From: Citrobacter gillenii
Lineage (GTDB): Bacteria > Pseudomonadota > Gammaproteobacteria > Enterobacterales > Enterobacteriaceae
Assembly: GCF_013337685.1 (NCBI RefSeq)
Contig: NZ_SUQN01000002.1
Coordinates: 496,001-560,000 of the forward strand
DNA: 64,000 nt
Direction of reading: 5' to 3'
The notes beneath the pieces are model-generated. The model worked only from the letters and a program-made list of their open reading frames with translations, did no database searches and was not told the DNA's origin. A program made the position numbers and the translations under genes. Below are positions 59,605 through 64,000 of this stretch, one piece after another; the first letter of the stretch is position 1; each line of letters begins with the position of its first letter.

Positions 59605-61125
59605 ATGACTAAGCTTACGTTAACACCAGGTCATCTGAGTTTTACGCAGCTACGGGAGATCTGGCAGCAGCCGGTACAACTGAGTCTGGACCCCAGCGCG
59701 GTTGATGCCATCAACGCCAGCGTGGCCTGCGTGAATAATATTGTTGCCGAAGGGCGAACGGCCTACGGCATCAATACGGGATTTGGCCTGCTGGCCCAGA
59801 CCCGTATCGCCACGGAAGATCTGCAAAATCTTCAGCGCTCACTAGTGCTTTCACATGCTGCTGGCGTTGGCAACGCGCTGGATGATGCCATGGTGCGTCT
59901 GATCATGGTGCTGAAAATCAACAGCCTGGCGCGCGGTTTCTCCGGTATTCGCCTGAGCGTGATTGAAGCGTTAATTGCGCTGGTGAACGCCGAAGTTTAC
60001 CCGCTGATCCCAGCGAAAGGTTCTGTCGGCGCATCGGGCGATCTGGCCCCGCTGGCGCACATGTCGCTGACTTTGCTAGGTGAGGGGAAAGCACGCTGGC
60101 AGGGGGAATGGCTCCCGGCGACGCAGGCATTGAAAAAAGCCGGACTGGAGCCGATTACGCTGGAGGCAAAAGAGGGGCTGGCGCTGCTGAACGGGACTCA
60201 GGCGTCCACCGCCTTTGCTCTGCGTGGGTTGATTGAAGCCCAGGAGCTGTTTGCTTCAGCGACGGTGTGCGGCGCGCTGACGACCGAAGCGGTGCTGGGC
60301 TCACGTCGTCCGTTTGACCCTCGCATTCATGCCGCGCGCGGACAGCGCGGGCAGATTGACGCCGCTATGTTGTATCGTCATGTGCTGACCGACGCCAGTG
60401 CGCTGTCGCAATCCCATCATAACTGTGAAAAAGTGCAGGATCCGTATTCCCTGCGCTGTCAGCCGCAGGTGATGGGCGCGTGCCTGACGCAAATGCGCCA
60501 GGTGATGGACGTACTGTTAGTTGAAGCCAACGCTGTGTCGGACAACCCGCTGGTGTTTGCCGAAGAAGGGGATGTGATTTCCGGCGGTAACTTCCATGCC
60601 GAGCCGGTGGCGATGGCGGCGGATAATCTGGCGCTGGCGATCGCGGAAATTGGTGCGCTATCAGAGCGGCGTATTGCGCTGATGATGGATAAACACATGT
60701 CGCAGTTGCCGCCATTCCTGGTCAAAAATGGTGGGGTTAACTCTGGCTTTATGATTGCGCAGGTCACTGCCGCCGCGCTGGCCAGTGAAAACAAAGCGCT
60801 GGCACACCCGCACAGCGTAGACAGCCTGCCCACGTCGGCCAACCAGGAAGATCATGTTTCCATGGCACCTGCGGCTGGTCGCCGACTGTGGGAGATGGCG
60901 GCAAATACGCGCGGTGTGATAGCCGTGGAGTGGCTGGCGGCCTGTCAGGGGATCGATTTACGTGAAGGACTGACCTCAAGCCCGCTGTTGGAACAGGCGC
61001 GTCAGGCCTTGCGCGAACAGGTTTCACATTATACCCAGGACCGTTTTTTCGCTCCGGATATCGAGTGTGCGACCGAGCTGTTAGCGCAAGGAACGCTGTT
61101 GAAATTGTTGCCTGAATTTCTGTAG
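59605..61125 (+). CDS. hutH: Histidine ammonia-lyase
   Basis: 506 residues from ATG 59605, one base after the hutU stop. It removes ammonia from histidine to give urocanate. The self-forming MIO prosthetic group comes from Ala143-Ser144-Gly145 in [14 protein letters not shown], and catalytic Tyr lies in [11 protein letters not shown]. The final operon product starts the pathway completed by HutU, HutI and HutG. Confidence 0.96.
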   Translation: MTKLTLTPGHLSFTQLREIWQQPVQLSLDPSAVDAINASVACVNNIVAEGRTAYGINTGFGLLAQTRIATEDLQNLQRSLVLSHAAGVGNALDDAMVRLIMVLKINSLARGFSGIRLSVIEALIALVNAEVYPLIPAKGSVGASGDLAPLAHMSLTLLGEGKARWQGEWLPATQALKKAGLEPITLEAKEGLALLNGTQASTAFALRGLIEAQELFASATVCGALTTEAVLGSRRPFDPRIHAARGQRGQIDAAMLYRHVLTDASALSQSHHNCEKVQDPYSLRCQPQVMGACLTQMRQVMDVLLVEANAVSDNPLVFAEEGDVISGGNFHAEPVAMAADNLALAIAEIGALSERRIALMMDKHMSQLPPFLVKNGGVNSGFMIAQVTAAALASENKALAHPHSVDSLPTSANQEDHVSMAPAAGRRLWEMAANTRGVIAVEWLAACQGIDLREGLTSSPLLEQARQALREQVSHYTQDRFFAPDIECATELLAQGTLLKLLPEFL

Positions 61126-61131
61126 CAAATT

Positions 61132-61211
61132 GCCTGATGGCGACGCTGATGCGTCTTATCAGGCCTACGGTCTGCCTGGTAGGCCGGATGAGGCGAAACC
61201 GACATCCGGCA
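61132..61211. repeat. BIME between hutH and ybhB
   Basis: GCCTGATGGCGACGCTGATGCG-CTTATCAGGCCTAC and GTAGGCCGGATGAGGCG-CATCCGGC, two opposed REP units between convergent genes. Confidence 0.85.
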
Positions 61212-61217
61212 CTACGC

Positions 61218-61694
61218 TTAACTGAACATCGCGGTAATTGACGCGCTGGCGAGCGAATGGAAATGGACGTTAAATCCGACCATCGCGCCGCTGGCGCCTT
61301 CATCGACATCAAGACGCTCCACATCCAGCGCGTGAACCGTAAAGATATAGCGATGCGTTTCCCCTTTTGGCGGTGCCGCGCCGCCGTAGCCAGCTTTACC
61401 GAAGTCCGTGCGCGTTTGCAGCACGCCTTCCGGCAACGCAACCAATCCGGAGCCGTACCCTTGCGGCAGAACCCGGGTATCTGCAGGCAGGTTAACCACC
61501 ACCCAGTGCCACCAGCCGGAGCCGGTTGGTGCATCAGGATCGTAACAGGTCACGACAAAACTTTTGGTCCCGGCGGGTACATCGTCCCACGCCAGATGTG
61601 GGGAAATATTGTCCCCGTCATACCCCATGCCGTTTAAAACGTGGCGATGCGGGAGTTTGTCCCCGTCGCGCAGATCGTTACTGATAAGTTTCAT
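61218..61694 (-). CDS. ybhB: YbhB, PEBP/RKIP-family protein
   Basis: 158 residues, phosphatidylethanolamine-binding-protein fold with SPHLAWDDVPAGTKSFVVTCYDPDAP, GSGWWHWVVVNLPAD and HRYIFTVHALD. Kinase-inhibitor-like in name only; its bacterial function is unknown. No signal peptide. It neighbours bioA as in E. coli. Confidence 0.93.
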   Translation of the reverse strand: MKLISNDLRDGDKLPHRHVLNGMGYDGDNISPHLAWDDVPAGTKSFVVTCYDPDAPTGSGWWHWVVVNLPADTRVLPQGYGSGLVALPEGVLQTRTDFGKAGYGGAAPPKGETHRYIFTVHALDVERLDVDEGASGAMVGFNVHFHSLASASITAMFS

Positions 61695-61751
61695 GCCGAC
61701 TCCTCTCGTTAGCCAAAAAGTGTAGCCAGAAAACGCACAGTTTACCGCCGA

Positions 61752-63041
61752 TTAATCGCTAAAAAATGTTGCATTGCGCACGGCGTCGTTCACCGCCTGG
61801 GTCAGACGACGCAGTTGTTCGGGCTGGATAATATACGGTGGCATCAGGTAGATAAGCTTGCCAAACGGTCTGACCCATACGCCCTGATCGACAAAGAACT
61901 TCTGCAACGCCGCCATCTTCACCGGGTGGGTGGTTTCTATCACGCCGATGGCACCGAGAACGCGCACGTCGGCGACATACGCCGAATCCGCCGCTGGTGC
62001 CAGTTCGCGGCGCAGTTGCGCTTCGATTGCAGCCACCTGTGAGCGCCACTCGCCCGACTCCAGCAGAGACAAACTGGCGGAGGCGACGGCACAGGCCAGC
62101 GGATTGCCCATAAACGTCGGACCGTGCATAAAGCAGCCCGCTTCGCCGTTACTGATGGTTTCCGCCACCTGGCGAGTGGTCAGGGTGGCAGAAAGGGTCA
62201 TTGTCCCGCCGGTTAACGCTTTGCCGAGACATAAAATATCCGGTGTAATGTCGGCGTGTTCACAGGCAAATAGCTTACCGGTGCGGCCAAAGCCGGTGGC
62301 GATTTCGTCGGCAATCAGCAGAATACCTTCGCGATCGCACATCTTACGGATGCGCTTTAACCACTCGGGATGGTACATGCGCATGCCGCCAGCACCCTGA
62401 ACGACAGGCTCCAGGATCACTGCCGCAATCTCGTGGCGATGGGCCGCCATCAGACGGGCAAAGGGCACCATATCCAGCTCATCCCACTCGCCGCCCATCC
62501 GGCTTTGCGGGGCTGGGGCGAACAGGTTTTCCGGCAGATACCCTTTCCACAGACTGTGCATTGAGTTGTCAGGATCGCAGACCGACATCGCCCCGAAGGT
62601 GTCACCGTGATACCCGTTACGGAACGTCAGGAAACGCTGGCGAGATTCGCCTTTTGCCTGCCAGTACTGCAGCGCCATTTTCATCGCTACTTCCACGGCA
62701 ACGGAGCCTGAGTCCGCGAGGAAAACGCATTCCAGTGGTTCTGGCGTCATGGCAACCAGCTGGCGGCACAGTGCAATGGCCGGGGCATGGGTAATACCGC
62801 CAAACATCACGTGTGACATGGCGTCGATTTGCGTTTTCATCGCGGCGTTCAGCTGCGGGTGATTGTAACCGTGGATCGCCGCCCACCAGGACGACATCCC
62901 GTCAATCAGTCTCTCGCCGCTGGCTAAAATCAGTTCACAACCTTCAGCGCGCGCTACCGGATACACCGGCAGCGGGGAGGTCATCGAGGTGTAAGGGTGC
63001 CAGATATGGCGTTGGTCAAAGGCAAGATCGTCCGTTGTCAT
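61752..63041 (-). CDS. bioA: Adenosylmethionine-8-amino-7-oxononanoate aminotransferase
   Basis: 429 residues from ATG 63041. It transfers the SAM amino group to KAPA, forming diaminopelargonic acid for biotin. Class III PLP fold: [37 protein letters not shown] and the PLP lysine in [11 protein letters not shown]. Divergent from bioB under the BirA operator. Confidence 0.96.
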   Translation of the reverse strand: MTTDDLAFDQRHIWHPYTSMTSPLPVYPVARAEGCELILASGERLIDGMSSWWAAIHGYNHPQLNAAMKTQIDAMSHVMFGGITHAPAIALCRQLVAMTPEPLECVFLADSGSVAVEVAMKMALQYWQAKGESRQRFLTFRNGYHGDTFGAMSVCDPDNSMHSLWKGYLPENLFAPAPQSRMGGEWDELDMVPFARLMAAHRHEIAAVILEPVVQGAGGMRMYHPEWLKRIRKMCDREGILLIADEIATGFGRTGKLFACEHADITPDILCLGKALTGGTMTLSATLTTRQVAETISNGEAGCFMHGPTFMGNPLACAVASASLSLLESGEWRSQVAAIEAQLRRELAPAADSAYVADVRVLGAIGVIETTHPVKMAALQKFFVDQGVWVRPFGKLIYLMPPYIIQPEQLRRLTQAVNDAVRNATFFSD

Positions 63042-63045
63042 AATC

Positions 63046-63085
63046 GACTTGTAAACCAAATTAAAAAGATTTAGGTTTACGAGTC
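63046..63085. promoter_or_regulatory. BirA operator between bioA and bioB
   Basis: TTGTAAACC (63049-63057) and GGTTTACGA (63074-63082) form the interrupted palindrome recognised by biotinyl-AMP-loaded BirA, with one mismatch from the consensus TTGTAAACC/GGTTTACAA. It controls both divergent genes. Confidence 0.9.
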
Positions 63086-63117
63086 TACACGAAACTCAAA
63101 ATGAAACGAACACCAAT

Positions 63118-64000
63118 ATGGCTCATTCTTCTCGCTGGACAATGTCGCAAGTTACCGAATTATTTGAAAAACCACTGCTGGATCTGCTGTTTGAAGCGCA
63201 ACAGATCCACCGTCAGCACTTTGACCCGCAGCAGGTACAGGTCAGTACGTTGTTGTCGATAAAAACCGGCGCTTGTCCGGAAGACTGCAAATATTGCCCA
63301 CAAAGTTCCCGCTATAAAACCGGTCTGGAAACCGAGCGTTTAATGGAAGTTGAGCAGGTACTGGACTCTGCGCGTAAGGCCAAACAAGCCGGTTCAACGC
63401 GTTTCTGCATGGGCGCTGCGTGGAAGAATCCACACGAGCGCGATATGCCTTACCTGGAACAAATGGTGCAGGGCGTGAAAGAACTGGGGCTGGAAGCCTG
63501 TATGACGCTGGGTACGCTGGACGAAACGCAGGCGCAGCGTCTGGCCAGCGCGGGTCTCGACTACTACAACCACAACCTCGACACCTCGCCGGAGTTTTAC
63601 GGCAATATCATCACTACCCGTTCATATCAGGAACGCCTGGATACGCTGGATAAAGTGCGTGAAGCCGGGATTAAAGTCTGCTCTGGCGGCATTGTCGGCT
63701 TAGGCGAAACGGTCACTGACCGCGCCGGGTTGCTGCTGCAGCTGGCAAACCTGCCCACTCCGCCGGAAAGCGTCCCCATCAATATGCTGGTGAAGGTGAA
63801 GGGCACGCCGCTGGCGGATAATGACGATGTGGATGCGTTTGATTTTATCCGCACCATCGCCGTGGCGCGCATCATGATGCCGACCTCGTATGTCCGTCTG
63901 TCTGCAGGACGCGAACAAATGAACGAACAGACCCAGGCCATGTGCTTTATGGCCGGGGCTAACTCGATTTTCTACGGCTGTAAACTGCTGACCACGCCGA
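63118..64000 (+). CDS. bioB: Biotin synthase (partial, runs off the window)
   Basis: The first 294 residues. A radical-SAM enzyme inserting sulfur into dethiobiotin. Cys53-x3-Cys57-x2-Cys60 in CPEDCKYC binds the [4Fe-4S] cluster; CMGAAW, NHNLDTS and [11 protein letters not shown] are typical, with Cys ligands of the second cluster at FCMGAA and ACMTLG. No disruption up to the window edge. Confidence 0.96.
   Translation, partial: MAHSSRWTMSQVTELFEKPLLDLLFEAQQIHRQHFDPQQVQVSTLLSIKTGACPEDCKYCPQSSRYKTGLETERLMEVEQVLDSARKAKQAGSTRFCMGAAWKNPHERDMPYLEQMVQGVKELGLEACMTLGTLDETQAQRLASAGLDYYNHNLDTSPEFYGNIITTRSYQERLDTLDKVREAGIKVCSGGIVGLGETVTDRAGLLLQLANLPTPPESVPINMLVKVKGTPLADNDDVDAFDFIRTIAVARIMMPTSYVRLSAGREQMNEQTQAMCFMAGANSIFYGCKLLTTP

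Overview
The window is a chromosomal segment of an enterobacterium close to Escherichia, Salmonella and Citrobacter. Gene order follows the suc-cyd-tol-nadA-aroG-gpmA-gal-mod-pgl-bio arc of that group, and many proteins look nearly identical to E. coli ones as I remember them. Two features argue for Citrobacter rather than E. coli K-12: a B12-dependent methylaspartate (glutamate fermentation) island between sucD and cydA, and a hutIGC-hutUH histidine-degradation cluster beside bio. The methylaspartase keeps all the catalytic residues known from the Citrobacter amalonaticus enzyme. I cannot name the species from the sequence alone.

Layout. 1-3582: end of sucA, sucB, sucC, sucD and a 3'-UTR small RNA (SdhX type). 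3583-17981: accessory island with a PocR-like regulator, stand-alone uroporphyrinogen-III methyltransferase (cobA), a LysR regulator, and a long minus-strand array: glmS-glmL-glmE-mal-AtuA-like-DUF4387, acidic amino acid symporter, secreted glutaminase, mesaconase-type fumarase and corrinoid adenosyltransferase. 17982-19206: 1.2 kb AT-rich control region with FNR sites. 19207-28260: cydAB-cydX-ybgE and ybgC-tolQRAB-pal-cpoB. 28426-28970: five tRNA genes (Lys, Val, Lys, Lys, Lys) and a terminator. 29172-34627: nadA-pnuC, zitB, ybgS, aroG, gpmA. 34850-39108: galETKM with both GalR operators. 39109-39726: gal control DNA plus an unexplained structured element. 39727-45057: modEF, acrZ, modABC. 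45058-53153: ybhA, pgl, ybhD, ybhHIJ. 53247-61694: ybhC, hutIGC, hutUH, ybhB. 61752-64000: bioA and the start of bioB, running off the end.

How the island could work: a periplasmic glutaminase makes glutamate from glutamine, an SDF-family symporter imports it, adenosylcobalamin-dependent glutamate mutase (GlmES, with GlmL as probable reactivase) makes 3-methylaspartate, methylaspartase gives mesaconate plus ammonia, and a FumD-like hydratase gives citramalate. CobA and the adenosyltransferase would feed cofactor supply. The next step has no recognisable enzyme here. The AtuA-like/DUF4387 pair, translationally coupled and lying in the same operon, is the obvious unknown.

The most puzzling non-coding item is a GC-rich multi-helix element of about 220 nt at 39447-39660 between galE and modF. 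It has no convincing protein product and its fold recalls HEARO/omega-RNA elements. REP/BIME repeats lie in at least eight intergenic spaces.
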